From assembly GCA_963575745.1 (NCBI GenBank), contig CAUYUJ010016493.1:427501-491500 (forward strand): a stretch of DNA of 64,000 nt, read 5' to 3'. Under the pieces are notes generated by a model. That model made no database searches. It was not told the DNA's origin and worked only from the letters and a program-made list of their open reading frames with translations. Shown here in pieces: positions 1 through 9,995 of the stretch. The first letter of the stretch is position 1, and each line of letters starts with the position of its first letter. The DNA comes from Prorocentrum cordatum (lineage: Eukaryota; Sar; Dinophyceae; Prorocentrales; Prorocentraceae). Made by a program: the position numbers and the translations under genes.

Positions 1-627
1 ATTGTGGGGCCCTCTCAGGCGAAACGCTCGTTGTGGGAGGCAGGCGCACATCATCCCACGGCCCCACCCACACCTGGCCCCCCTCCCACAGTGGTCAGAG
101 AGTTTAGGAACCCGGTTGTGAAGACGTTTCGCAAAAGCGAGAGAAAAAGCGTACCCCAATGTCCTGCGGGGAGGGGGGCCAGTTGGGGGTGGAGGTGCTC
201 TTTTGTTCTCAGGGGGACCGAGGAGGAGGAGGAGGCAGAGGAGGAGGTCCCCTAGCAGCCTCCGTGGTCCGCGCCGTTCGGTCCTTTGTTATTATTCCTT
301 TGCATATTGGTTTTCTTGCCCTCCCCTTGGCCCGGAGGAGGGCCAACGAGGGCCCCGGTGCACCACACAGACAGGTCGAAAGCCTTAGCCTGAAGAGGAG
401 GAGGAGGAGGAGGAGGAGGAGGCAGAAGGAGGAGCAGCTTCCACCACCCCCCACTGCTATTCCTCGTCGCCCCGCTCTGTACTCGGGCGCACGTTGGGTT
501 CTGGCGCGGGAGGCTCTGGGACCTTGGGCCCCGCACCCATGGGCCCCGTCGCCAAAGTCCACGAGGATCGAAAGAAAAGGGGAGAGGGGGAGGAGGATGG
601 TCTCCTCCTTCCCTCGCCGCCCCTCTT
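1..627. other. no gene recognised; G+C-rich low-complexity DNA
   Basis: I see no gene here. The stretch carries short GGA runs at about 221-246 and 393-433. Open frames exist on both strands only because stop codons are rare in this composition. Confidence 0.5.
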
Positions 628-833
628 GACTCCTCCTCGTCCTCCTCCTCCTCCTCCTCCTCCTCCTCCTCCTCCTCCTCCTCCTCCTCCTCCTCCTCCT
701 CCTCCTCCTCCTCCTCCTCCTCCTCCTCCTCCTCCCTGTCCTCCTCCTCCTCCTCCCCCCCCTCCTCCTCCTCCTCCTCCTCCTCCTCCTCCTCCTCCTC
801 CTCCTCCTCCTCTTCTTCCTCCTGGGATCGAGG
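628..833. repeat. (TCC)n microsatellite
   Basis: About 205 bp of nearly pure TCC/CTC on the + strand, with a few CCC and CTT interruptions. The polyproline, polyserine and polyarginine frames it creates are not evidence of a protein. Confidence 0.95.
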
Positions 834-848
834 GTCGAGGGCCGGGGC

Positions 849-958
849 CCTGACCTGGGCCTCCGGGAGGCTCCTCGTCGCCGCGGCCAGGTCCGCCCTC
901 GGAGCTCCAGTCTGGGTATGCGCCCCGGGAGCGGTCCGGGTGGCTCGCGGAGGCAGGG
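849..958 (+). CDS. weak exon candidate between two low-complexity tracts
   Basis: One frame beginning at 849 reads as ordinary non-repetitive sequence (it starts ALTWASGRLL) with G or C in most third positions. No splice site or homologue supports it, so it may be chance. It is flanked by the TCC tract and the purine tract. Confidence 0.15.
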
Positions 959-989
959 GGGGAGAAGGTCGGCTACTCGTAAGAGTGGA

Positions 990-1167
990 GAAGGAAACGA
1001 GACGAGGAAAAGAGGGGAGAGGGGAGGCGGAGGAAAAGAGGGGAGGAGAAGAGGGGAGGAGAGGAGGGAGAAGAGGGGAGGAGAAGAGGGGAGGGGAAGA
1101 GAGGGAGAAGAAGAGGGGGAAATGAGAGGCGGAGGAGTCGAGCGGCAGCGGGGGCAGCAGGGGGGCG
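990..1167. repeat. purine-rich direct repeat, copy 1
   Basis: A GGA/GGGGA-rich segment ending in a short non-repetitive piece (GGAGTCGAGCGGCAGCGGGG). The same order of imperfect purine blocks plus the same tail recurs at 1829-1999, so the pair is a segmental duplication rather than two independent microsatellites. Confidence 0.85.
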
Positions 1168-1516
1168 GGCTCATCGCTGGAGTGACCCTTGGTGGTCCCC
1201 CCGATGGCTGAGCGCGACGCACCAGCGGCGCCTTGCGCGCTTGGGTTTGGCCACCTTGCGCCCCCTTAGTCCGCGCACCAAAGGTCACTCTTGCCCAGGG
1301 TCACTCTTGCGTGTTGTCGAGAAGGGGAGAGGGGGACGATCAGATAAGACACGTCTACAGCGCAATCCCCAGCCAAGGACTCGGCGAAAGAGCGAAAGGG
1401 GTCGAGGATTGGACGAGCTCAGCCAGGTTCATGTCCTTGCCCTCGGTTTGGTAGGGGTGCTCGGGCTTACCCTGACGAGCTTGCTCCAAGTTTGACTGAC
1501 GGTGGGCGCTACACGA

Positions 1517-1724
1517 GGCGTTCCAAAAAGGTCTTGCCTTCGAGGATTGACGGAGTTGCCATCTCTTTCACGGCGGAAGGGCAGCGGAAAGTCGGCGGAA
1601 GTAGAAGGAGGCCGCCTCCGCAGGCGGAAGCCGGGGGCGAGGCGGCAGAAGCCAGCGGAAGTAAAAGATGCGCCCCCAAGAGATGACAGCATTTGAGGGG
1701 GCAGAGTTTCTGGAATCCGCCACA
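1517..1724 (+). repeat. dispersed element family O, copy 1
   Basis: The element starts GGCGTTCCAAAAAGG, passes through a GGCGGAAG-type octamer array, and ends around GTTTCTGGAATCCGCC. The same left end, array and right end occur in reverse orientation at 4794-5015. Length is about 210 bp, and no coding function is apparent. Confidence 0.7.
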
Positions 1725-1828
1725 TGCCCCCCCCCCCAAAGCAGGCTTCGGTAAGCCTGCCGAGCCATCGGAGGAGAGGGAGGAGCAGAGGGGGAGAAGA
1801 GAGGCGAAGAGATGAGAGGGAAAGAGAG

Positions 1829-1999
1829 GGGAGGAAACGAGACGAGGAAAAGAGGGGAGAGGGGAGGCGGAGGAAAAGAGGGGAGGAGAAGAGGGGAGGA
1901 GAGGAGGGAGAAGAGGGGAGGAGAAGAGAGGGAGGAGAAGAGGGGGAGAGGAGAGGCGGAGGAGTCGAGCGGCAGCGGGGGCAGCAGGGGGGCGGAGGA
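1829..1999. repeat. purine-rich direct repeat, copy 2
   Basis: Second copy of the 990-1167 segment, near-identical over about 170 bp including the non-repetitive tail. The two copies lie about 840 bp apart and enclose family O copy 1. Confidence 0.85.
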
Positions 2000-2097
2000 G
2001 GAGGAGGGTCACCGGGAGGGGGGGATGGGGCCGTGGGGGTGGGGGAGCGGCCGCACGGGCGAAGGGGCCCAGAGCAGAGCCCTTTCTGCTCCTTCTC

Positions 2098-2110
2098 GTG
2101 GTCCTCGTCG

Positions 2111-2142
<32 letters not shown>

Positions 2143-2151
2143 GTCGTCGTC

Positions 2152-2229
<78 letters not shown>

Positions 2230-2255
2230 CCTCGCGTCGTCGTCGTCGTCGCTAC
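2098..2255. repeat. (TCG)n microsatellite
   Basis: About 155 bp of TCG/TCC trinucleotides with one CCCTCGCG interruption. It gives serine, valine and arginine homopolymer frames that I do not treat as coding. Confidence 0.95.
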
Positions 2256-2265
2256 GTCCGCTCAG

Positions 2266-2322
2266 GCTCGAGTGCGCTGGAACTCGGGGCTGCCGCTGCG
2301 CTTCAGCTCGTCGGCGGCCAGC
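2266..2322 (+). CDS. weak exon candidate
   Basis: After a CTCAG acceptor-like site one frame reads ARVRWNSGLPLRFSSSAA up to a GGCCAG boundary. It lies just beyond the TCG tract. It is short and unsupported by homology, so the call rests on composition and splice-like edges only. Confidence 0.2.
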
Positions 2323-2379
2323 CCAGGGGGGGGGGAGTGAGGGGGGGCCGGCACTCTCAGAACGCTCGGGATGTCTCCG

Positions 2380-2515
2380 GCCTTCGGAGAAGTCTGCTAA
2401 GCCTTCCCCGAAGGCACAGGCAACTCGTCGGAGGGCCGGAGGGCTTCTGAGAAGCCCCGCCGCCTTCTAAGAGAGCTCTCGCCTTCTCACCTCCCCCCCG
2501 TCGCTCGCCGCCGAG
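2380..2515 (+). repeat. family N repeat (CTTCTGAGAAG motif), copy
   Basis: Contains the family signature GCTTCTGAGAAGCCCCGCCG followed by GCCTTCTAAGA, then a pyrimidine stretch ending CGCTCGCCGCCGAG. Related copies lie at 3935-4190, 9640-9760, 25690-26045, 31725-31890 and, inverted, 41540-41770. Confidence 0.7.
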
Positions 2516-2731
2516 TTCCCGTGGGATGTCTGCAGCGAGAGCTCGCGTCAGATTTCAGACTGGGGGTCGTCATTTTCATGATGGCCACGTCAGGCCAACC
2601 CGAGTCCCTCGAGCCCGAGTCTTACGCCTCCCCAGCAGAGCCTGTTTTTCTCCTTCTCGTCGCCCTCGTGGTGGTCGTCATCGTTCCTCGCGTCGTCGTC
2701 GTCGTCACCATGTTCGCTCACCGCGCAGCAG

Positions 2732-2789
2732 GCGTGGGGCAGCTCGCTAGAGCTGGTGGTCGAGGTGCCGGACGGGTTCGACTTTTCAG
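2732..2789 (+). CDS. candidate short exon
   Basis: A 58-bp segment preceded by AGCAG and followed by a GT donor (TTTTCAG|GTGCC). It reads AWGSSLELVVEVPDGFDFS. The hydrophobic alternation followed by PDGF resembles beta-strand extracellular or cell-surface modules, but I cannot name a family. The phase is 0 in and 1 out. The other frames of the segment look less protein-like. It could belong to the same class of gene as the candidate exon at 44588. Confidence 0.35.
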
Positions 2790-2799
2790 GTGCCGCTCC

Positions 2800-3245
2800 C
2801 CCGCTGCGCGGCTCTCGGGGTGAGCGCGTGATCAAACAACGCACCTGGACTCCAAGTCATCGCTCAATTTCCACATGTTTGGGGGTGATGAAGCCGGCGA
2901 CCACGCCGATTTCGGCTGGGCCTGGGGCCATGGAGGGACCTTAAAAAACCCTCGTGCTTCCCCGCTGTCGTCCCCCTGAACGCTGCCGACGTCGAACACA
3001 TGTTCCTGCGTGCGATTTTTGTTTGTCAGCGGCGATCGACACCGTCCCACGCGGTCGAACGGCGAACTTCCCGCTCGAGCACGCGCACGCGTTCGCACAT
3101 CTAGAACAAATCTGCAGACACAACCTACAGCAGGCTCATCATAGATCAAAGCAGCCGCACACAGAAATTTCGGATCCCCCCCTGGCCGTCGAGGAGGTCT
3201 GAAGGTGGACGACGGCAGCGCTCTCGGGTGCCTCACAGCTGCGTG
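2800..3245. other. no gene recognised
   Basis: Unique-looking DNA of mixed composition with short open frames on both strands. None has convincing splice sites, motif or length. Confidence 0.4.
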
Positions 3246-3247
3246 TT

Positions 3248-3432
3248 AATGTGTGTGTGTGTGTGTTTGTGTGAGTGTGTCTGTGTGTGTCTGTGTGTGT
3301 GTGTGTGTGTCTGTGTGTGTGTGTCTGTGTGTGTGTGTCTGTGTGTGTGTGCGTGTGTGTGTGCGTGTGCGTGTGCGTGTGCGTGTGCGTGTGCGTGTGC
3401 GTGTGCGTGTGCGTGTGCGTGTGTGTGTGTGT

Positions 3433-3475
<43 letters not shown>
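3248..3475. repeat. (GT)n / (GTGTGC)n microsatellite
   Basis: About 228 bp of alternating GT with interspersed CT and a regular GTGTGC block from about 3350 to 3445. Such alternating purine-pyrimidine DNA can adopt Z-form. Confidence 0.95.
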
Positions 3476-3476
<1 letters not shown>

Positions 3477-3700
3477 ACCTGCCGCATGCGCGCATGCTTC
3501 TCGAGAGCACGCAGACGCATGACGTTCGCATGCTGGCTCGCGCACATCGCCATCAGCAAGAGCCGCACGGCACATCAGAGCGGACCTGCTTTTCGGAACC
3601 GTTGCGCCGATCCGCGCGAGCCCCCCCCCCCTGGAACGAGGACCACCTCGGGCTCGGGAGGAGCTCTGGTTTCTGGGCCGCTCCCCAGAGAGCCAGGTTA

Positions 3701-3870
3701 GGGATCCTCCTCCTCGTCCTCCTCCTCTTCCTTTTCCTCCTCTTCCTCCTCCTCCTCCTCCTCCTCCTCCTCCTCCTCCTCCTCCTCCTCTTTTGCTCCC
3801 TACGGTCGTCTCCTCCTCCTCCTCCTCCTCCTCCTCCTCCTCCTCCTCCTCCTCCTCTTTCTCCTCCTTC
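3701..3870. repeat. (TCC)n microsatellite
   Basis: Two TCC blocks separated by about 25 bp of unrelated sequence (TTTTGCTCCCTACGGTCG). Confidence 0.95.
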
Positions 3871-3934
3871 GTGGCCGAGGCTAGCCGTGGCCAGAAGTCG
3901 GCGGCGAGCGAGGGGGGCAGGTGAGAAGGAGCCG

Positions 3935-4190
3935 GGCCCTCTCGCAAGGCCCGGGAGTCCCCCCGGCCCTCTGAGAAGTGTTCGAAGCCCTCCCCGAGGA
4001 CACAGAAGGCCTCTCAGAAGGCCCGGAAGTCCCCCCCGCCCTCTGAGAAGTGTTGGAAGCCTTCCCCGAGGGCACAGAAGGCCTCTCAGAAGGCCCCAGG
4101 GACTTCCCCGAGAAGTCCCGCCGCCGTCTGAGGAGGCCTTCTGCTTCTCGTTTCCCCCCCTCGCTCGCCGCCGAAGAAGCGCCGCTTCGT
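3935..4190 (+). repeat. family N repeat with internal tandem duplication
   Basis: The block GCCCTCTGAGAAGTGTT plus a CACAGAAGGCCTCTCAGAAG segment occurs twice in tandem, followed by the family tail with GTCCCGCCGCCGTCTGAGG and CTCGCTCGCCGCCGAAG. Repeated CTTCTGAGAAG or CCTCTCAGAAG palindromes characterise the family. Confidence 0.7.
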
Positions 4191-4239
4191 TCCTAACCTG
4201 GCGCTCCTTGTGTTAGCACGATGACTGTCGAGCAGACGT

Positions 4240-4403
4240 GGGGGGGGGGCTGCCTCCACAGGACTGAGCGCCGGAGGCGCGCCCCTCCCCCGCCCTCACC
4301 ATCCTCGACGTGCGGATGTCTGTGGGGGCGGTCTCAGCAAGGAGGGGTGAGCGCCAGAGGCGCGCCCATCCCCCGCCCTCGCCATCTTGCCCGTGCGGAT
4401 GTC
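4240..4403 (+). repeat. 83-bp tandem duplication
   Basis: Two units with a shared core GGCGCGCCC and a shared end GTGCGGATGTCTG, spaced 83 bp apart. No function is recognised. Confidence 0.75.
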
Positions 4404-4560
4404 TGATGCCCGCAACAGTGCGTTGCTTTTCGACTGCGCCTGTTCGAGCATACAGTGGAGACTCATGCCAAGAAGCACCCTGCTCGCCTCCAGGGTGCCC
4501 TGGGTTTCTTGGGGTTCGATGGTTCTGCTGTGGAATGCGTGGCGTTCCCATACCAAAAAA
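4404..4560 (-). repeat. family L repeat, copy 1 (protein-like)
   Basis: On the - strand this segment reads MVWERHAFHSRTIEP and then an EASR motif. A related segment on the + strand at 27135-27265 reads LVWERHAYHSRAIG with EASR at the same spacing. Conservation of the amino acids together with synonymous-looking differences suggests a relic of a mobile-element protein, but I cannot name the family. Confidence 0.4.
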
Positions 4561-4793
4561 TCTATTGACGTCCTGGGGTCTCATGGTTGGGTTTCTTGTG
4601 GAAGATTTCTTCTTAGTCGGGGCCCTGAAGAAGGAACCCTTTTCGTTGGGGAGGGGCTCCGTGTTCCTTAATTGTTTCGCAGTTTGCCTTAGATTTTCCT
4701 TAGGGTTTCGATACGAAATCGAAGTTTAACTTATGGGAAATAGGGGCCTCGTTCCTTATTTAGGGTTCCTTAGGTCAACGCCTCGACTGTATG

Positions 4794-5015
4794 GCCGATT
4801 CCAGGAACCCGAAGCCCAGACATCCTGTCGTCTCTCGGGGGCGTACACCTGACTTCCGCAGGCTTCCGCCGGCCTTCCGCCGGCCTTCCGCTGGCGGGGC
4901 CGCCCTCGTTCTGCTTCCGCCGCCCTTCCGCCGCCCTTTCCGCCGGCCTCCGCCGCGGAAGAGCTGGCACCTCCTTCGGCCTTCGGAGGCAAGGCCTTTT
5001 TTTTGGAACGCTCCA
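4794..5015 (-). repeat. dispersed element family O, copy 2
   Basis: Reverse-orientation copy of 1517-1724. It contains a GGCGGAAG-type octamer array (here CTTCCGCC on the + strand) and the same two ends. Confidence 0.7.
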
Positions 5016-5814
5016 TAATGAAATACGGTCGAGGATTCTTCGACGGCGCGTCACTCCGCGTAGTCTGGTCCACCACGCTTCGGCGCGGCGCGCCGTCCAC
5101 TCCCCGGGCCCCGGGCGTCAAAGGTCCCCAGTCGTTCCGACTCTCCCGCCCCGCGGAGCGGAACGAGACGCTCTTCACTCGCAAGGCATGGCGTGTCGCT
5201 GGGGCCGCCGCCGCGACACGCTATGCAAAAGTTCCCGCTCACATTTGATGCCCGCATCAGTGGTTTACTTCTCGATGACGTATTCCTCAATGGCCTTGTT
5301 GGTTCAAGCTGTTCTGGTTCAGGCATGTCGGCCTGCGCTTGCAACAGCATGCCTCCAGAACGGTATCGTGTTGTTGCGAGCCTAAGTGGTTCACTATCGT
5401 TCTTGCTCGCTTCCGCGGGAGCAAAGTTTCGCACTGGAGTTCGCCCTCCCGTGCTGTCCACATCACGACTTCCTCAGCAACATGGAGTGGTCTCGTCAGC
5501 CATGGGTTCAGCAGCACTGACCTCCGAAGCCACCTCCGCGCAGCAGCGGCAGAGGGGTATCGTATGTTGGCCACGGTCATGTTCATAAGTCTGAAGGCAA
5601 TGATTGGACCCCTCTCGTTCTTTCGCAGGGAAAGAGTTGGGTCTTTGATCGGTGCGGGTGCAAGAAGAACGCTGCTCGGCTCTACTATTGCAAGCACTGC
5701 GGTGCTAACAAAACGTCAGGCACCTCACTTTCAGCATGACTCGGCGCTGATCTGTTTCAGAGGCAGATGCGCTTGGAACGATCAGCGTGACGGGAAGGGC
5801 CTCAGTCGGGGGTG
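5016..5814. other. no confident gene; moderately complex DNA
   Basis: Open frames of 130-180 codons occur on both strands (for example + 5339-5884 and - 5287-5697). Composition is less GC-rich than nearby and the sequence is non-repetitive. I could not match any frame to a known domain. A decayed mobile-element gene is possible. Confidence 0.35.
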
Positions 5815-5977
5815 GACAGAACCCCCAACAGTGACACGTCGATTAGTGAAATGTCCGTTTTCGCTTCTCGAGAGGGCGCCGTGACCGTTATTTTCCAGGC
5901 TTGCGCCCGCCAGGTTTGGGCCTCAGGTCGTTTTCACTGAACCACGTTTTACTAAAGGGGGGTCTGTCCATCCCCGA
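5815..5977 (+). mobile_element. inverted-repeat element family E, copy 1
   Basis: About 165 bp. It begins GGTGGACAGAACCCCC and ends GGGGGGTCTGTCCATCCCC, so the ends are inverted repeats, with GACACGTCGATTA just inside the left end. The same layout is seen at 29346-29668. It carries no coding sequence and would be non-autonomous. Confidence 0.6.
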
Positions 5978-6353
5978 CTTAGGGGGGATGCAGGAACACA
6001 GCGTGGCGGAAAAGGTTTTGCCCAACCAGCCGTCGGTCAAAGTTCAGCCCTCCTCCTTGCGGCAGAGTGTGATCAAATGGCAATATTGTGTGACAAGCAC
6101 GGTGGCAAGCAGCCGGCGGCAGCTCATCGAATGGCGTCTGAGGTTCTCGGGGTTCCTTCGACAGCCCCTGATATTCTCCAAGGACGTCTCAGCGAGGCTC
6201 ACAAGGAGACGAGGGCGGGGCTCCTCACGATTCACATCAGCAGCGCCAACTCTTGGGGCACCTTCAAAGGTTGATTCAAAGGCCTACGCGGGGGCTCCCA
6301 GGCCAACGTCGTGCTTGCGCAAGAACGTCGCTTGGTTTCAAAAGAGGACCGGG
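5978..6353. other. no gene assigned; one short protein-like frame
   Basis: The + frame at about 6065-6274 reads through residues such as CDKHGGKQPAAAHRMASEVL and does not look like shadow coding, but it has no recognised domain and no clear boundaries. Confidence 0.25.
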
Positions 6354-6868
6354 GCTCGGTTCGCTGGGGCTTGGTTCGCCAGACTCGATTCGCACGGCTC
6401 GGTTCGCCGTGGCTGAGTTCTCTGGGGCTCGGTTCGCCCGATTCGGTTCGCCGGGGATCCTGTCGCCGGGGCTCGTTTCGGCGGGGCTTCTGGGGCTCGC
6501 TTCGCCGGGCGGGCGGACCCTAACGGGCGGGTCGGGTTGGGCGGGTGGACCCTGACGGGCGGGTCGGGCCAGGCGTGCGGGACACTAAAGTATGATGCGT
6601 CATCGAGGTAGCACGCGCGAGCCCTAAGGGGCGGCGAGCCCTAATGGGCGGTTCGGGCTGGGCGGGCAAACCTAGACGGGCGGGTCGTGTCGGGCGGGCG
6701 GCCCCTGACGGGCGGGTCGGCGGGCGGGCGGCATCCGCCTCGTCGAGGGCCAGAGCCAAGCGAATCGAGCCAGGCGAACCGAGCCCAGGCGAACCGAGCC
6801 CGAGCGAATTGAGCCGGGTGACTCGAGCGGGGCGAATCGAGTCGGGCGAATCGAGACTCTGGCGAATT
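6354..6868. repeat. 13-mer foldback block
   Basis: The left arm (6354-6505) is built from degenerate copies of GGCTCGGTTCGCC. The right arm (6755-6868) is built from the inverse unit GGCGAACCGAGCC. The centre (6505-6745) is built from GACGGGCGGGTCGGGC-like units. The whole could fold into one large hairpin. Confidence 0.75.
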
Positions 6869-6893
6869 GAGCCCTTGCTCCCTGCTCCCTCTC

Positions 6894-6894
<1 letters not shown>

Positions 6895-6939
<45 letters not shown>

Positions 6940-6976
6940 AATGACGACGACCACCACGACGACGACGACGACCACC

Positions 6977-7011
<35 letters not shown>

Positions 7012-7018
7012 CACCACC

Positions 7019-7053
<35 letters not shown>

Positions 7054-7055
7054 AG
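6895..7055. repeat. (GAC)n microsatellite
   Basis: About 160 bp of GAC with ACC and ATG interruptions. Confidence 0.95.
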
Positions 7056-7144
7056 GCCTGTCCCTCCCCAGCCTGCCGCCATCTCAGCCAAGGGGCGGCG
7101 GCGAGGAGGTGGCCCGCCACGGGGGGGGGGCGGGGGGGGGCATA

Positions 7145-7244
7145 NNNNNNNNNNNNNNNNNNNNNNNNNNNNNNNNNNNNNNNNNNNNNNNNNNNNNNNN
7201 NNNNNNNNNNNNNNNNNNNNNNNNNNNNNNNNNNNNNNNNNNNN
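7145..7244. other. assembly gap of 100 N
   Basis: Exactly 100 undetermined bases. The true gap size is unknown, and sequences on either side may not be adjacent. Confidence 1.
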
Positions 7245-8180
7245 CTCATACTTACACCTGATTTCTGCATTATCTTTTCTACCTAACCGCCGTACCCATT
7301 GTTTACGACAGCAGCAACAACTGGGCTACTTCTCCCTACCTGCAACACGCGGCTTCACCTCTCCAGCACTAAATTGCCTCGCACTCCACGGCAAGGCTTA
7401 CGACATTCCTTCCTTCACAGTCAGAATTCGGCGTCGGTAGGTCCACTGTAAAGCAACGCAACCAACCATGCTGTGGTTGTCTCACCCACAGGAGAGTCCA
7501 TAAGACGTGACAACAAACAGCACCACCAAACGGCGATTGTTACATTGGACTGCGCTATGCTACGCAGTGGGTCCGCGGTCAGAAAGGGCTGCAAAAGCCG
7601 CCGAAGCCTCCTTGACCGACTCTTCTATGAAAGAAAATCCGTCGCCCCTCCGCGGGCCTCCAGATGGCTGGACCTGGCGGCGAGCTATATGACGTCCTCA
7701 ACGGCACTGACCCACTGACAATACCATGAGCTCACAAAATGGACATGGCCAGGATTGAGTCTAGAGTCTACGGCGGAACAGGAGTGCGGAGGAGGGGGGG
7801 AGCGATAATACTGACGTGTTGGGCCCTGTGTTGGGCCCCAAACTTCATTGGGGATAGAGAAACTGGGCTCAACCTTCTCCGTTGGCACTTCCGAGGGTTC
7901 AGGCTCAACCTGGCCCACAGGAGCACATCGCATGGCTGGGGGGTGGGGGGGCCCCGAATTGCTGACGTTGCTGCAGGACTGCTGACTGCCTGGAACAGCT
8001 GAGTGGCTCATGCCCTCCGTGACACATACAGGAACAGGCAAGGCATCCGACGTTGCAACGGGCTCGGCAGGACACCTGAAGTTAGGCTCGTTAGCCCATG
8101 GGCCCACTTCCGAAGCGAAAAACCTCCTCGCCGGGAACGTCGGCTTCCTCGTCCTAGGAGGGGCCGCACACGGAAACAGA
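7245..8180. other. no gene assigned
   Basis: Unique DNA of intermediate GC. The 259-codon - strand frame from 8464 down to 7685 overlaps the decayed endonuclease segment at its start but has no recognisable motif afterwards. It may be the 3' continuation of that decayed element. Confidence 0.35.
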
Positions 8181-8184
8181 ATCA

Positions 8185-8950
8185 GAAACCTGCGCCGAAT
8201 CCCGATTGTCTCCGAAGAGATTCGGACATTGCCCCGAACGTTCCTCCCGAGCCATGGCCCCCTCGACCACGGCCTCCCCCCTGGCCCTGGAGGCCTTGGA
8301 CCCTGGAGCAGCCTTCCGGACGTGTCGGGGGACCCTGCGGCAGGCGCTCCGCGCACTCCAAGCGGCGGGTCAGAAGTCGACGACCCGACGATCGAAGCGA
8401 CAGAGCCAGCCCAGTGTGCGGCCGCCACGGTAGATCCAGCACAGGATCCAGTCTGACGACGCACGGCAGGGCAGCTTCTGACACTACGGCGCAGTCAATC
8501 AAGCAAGCTCCTGTTGTACCCAGAGTCGCATGTGCACTCCACTCCTGGCAGCACGACTCGCCCTTGGACTCGCTGCAGAAAACCGCTACGAGAGAGAACA
8601 TCTGGCTCCATATTCCAATCTCCCCACCATATCCAAGGCAATTGGAGAGCGGTCAAGAACAGCCCACCCACCTTGCGCGGCCTGGAAATTGTCTTGCCCG
8701 ACATGCCAATGGACGAGAAACAGTACGCAATTAGGAGCACGATGGAGAAGCCCTTGAGGTGCAGCACCGACGCCGTGAGACCGTCCTGCGCCTCGCACCC
8801 CTCGGCCTTGAGGGACCCCGTTATCTTGACCTCCGCGAGCAGCTCGCATTGAAGATGACCTCGTGCCAGAAGCCATTCTCCACCTTCGCTGGCACGATCG
8901 GCTCGTGCCTGACCACCTCGACCAGACGGCCTGACGGCGTTGGAGATCAT
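8185..8950 (-). pseudogene. non-LTR retrotransposon endonuclease domain, decayed
   Basis: Read on the - strand, the first frame (8950 to about 8520) contains WWGDWNMEPDVL followed by VVLPGVECTCDSG, the pattern of the endonuclease/exonuclease/phosphatase fold found in dinoflagellate non-LTR elements (a GD-N core, then a TC motif). The domain continues in a different frame as GACLIDCAVVS and later PHTGLAL, matching the expected ID and PH motifs. Between them the frame changes, so the copy is broken. In a working element this domain nicks target DNA to prime reverse transcription. No reverse transcriptase domain is joined to it here. The identification rests on motif order and is inference from family knowledge. 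Confidence 0.6.
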
Positions 8951-9119
8951 CCTGGGCTTCTTTTGTCGAACCTTGCTCCCCCATGTGCGTATGTGACTCG
9001 CCTCAGCGCGAGCCTCGGCACAACCCGAGAGACAGATTTAGAATATGCGCACATGCACGATCCCCCATGACCAGTATGCTCGCGAGAAGCATGCTGAAGA
9101 CGGACTCGGACTGGTCAGA

Positions 9120-9242
9120 GTCAGAAGCCATGGACAACAGTGGCGCCTGCACCTGCGCCGCCACACTGCGAGGCTGTCCGCTGGGCGCAGCCACGGGCGC
9201 TGGCCGTCAAGCCGAGGCAGACGGTGGGGCGATGTCCTTCAG
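9120..9242 (+). CDS. candidate exon 5' of an introner-like element
   Basis: An open + frame reads ESEAMDNSGACTC and on to GGAMSF, ending exactly at the CCTTCAG that is repeated at the far end of the 160-bp element. Joining 9242 to 9403 keeps the frame open (SPPRPGLPLAFGPG) to about 9640. The function is unknown, and the alternative frames are also open. Confidence 0.25.
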
Positions 9243-9402
9243 GAGGGAAAGAAACACACAGACACAATCAATCGTCGATTCCCGAGAAAATATTGGAAAA
9301 TATGGGAAGTGGGGGGGAAGACAAAAACCCAGAAAATATGGGCAAATATGGGGAATCCTTTGATTTGTGTATATTCATGTGTGTGTCCCAGGGCCCCTTC
9401 AG
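9243..9402 (+). mobile_element. introner-like element family F, copy 1
   Basis: 160 bp. It starts GAGGGAAAGAAACACACAG, has an AT-rich centre with repeated GAAAATATGGG-like units, and ends GGGCCCCTTCAG. CCTTCAG directly precedes the element and is also its last seven bases, as expected of a target duplication that provides the AG splice acceptor. Other copies are at 26062, 29804 and 42740. Confidence 0.65.
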
Positions 9403-9639
9403 TCCTCCACGGCCGGGGTTGCCCCTTGCCTTTGGCCCTGGCCGCCGCAGCCCGCGCCGCCTCCGGGGGCCTCGGCCTCGGCCTCGGCAGCCCTGCGCCG
9501 CGGCCGCTGCCGCTGGGACCCCCCCCGCCGTTGCCGCTGCCGCTGCCGCCGCCTGCCGCCGCTCCGCCGTCATCGGCTGGCCCCCGTGGGCGGGGCCTCG
9601 GGCCCCGCCTCTCCTCAGCCACGCGCAGAGGGGGGGTGG

Positions 9640-9760
9640 GGGGAGGGGTGAGGGCTTCGTAGAAGCACCCCTGCTTCTTAGAAGGCGCGGGCCTGATCTA
9701 TAGATGTGAGGCCGCCGCCTTCTAAGAAGCAGCCTCCTTCTAAGAAGCCCTCCCCCCTCC
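9640..9760 (+). repeat. family N-like repeat
   Basis: Several CTTCTTAGAAG and CTTCTAAGAAG palindromes around GGCCGCCGCCTTCTAAGAAG. It is a diverged relative of the CTTCTGAGAAG family. Confidence 0.5.
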
Positions 9761-9995
9761 CTCCACCCCCTTGTGGGCCCGGGTCTCCGCTGGCGACGTG
9801 GCTGGCGCCGTCGACCCCCCCTCCTCTTGGCCGCCAGCCTCGACGCAACACCTCCCTTCACCTCCGCCGAGCTCGTCGAGCCAAGACCTCACCTCAGCAC
9901 CCCTCCTTTGAAACGGCTCTTGCACCTGAGCCACGTAGCATGAAAGCGCTTGAGCTCCTCCTTCTCGGACTCCTTCGCATTCCAAGCTGATGTCC

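Noticed and set aside
209-1288. Long Arg/Pro/Ser-rich open frames over TCC and GGA tracts, here and at many other places
   Set aside because: They arise because these trinucleotide tracts contain no stop codons. No domain, start or codon bias supports them.
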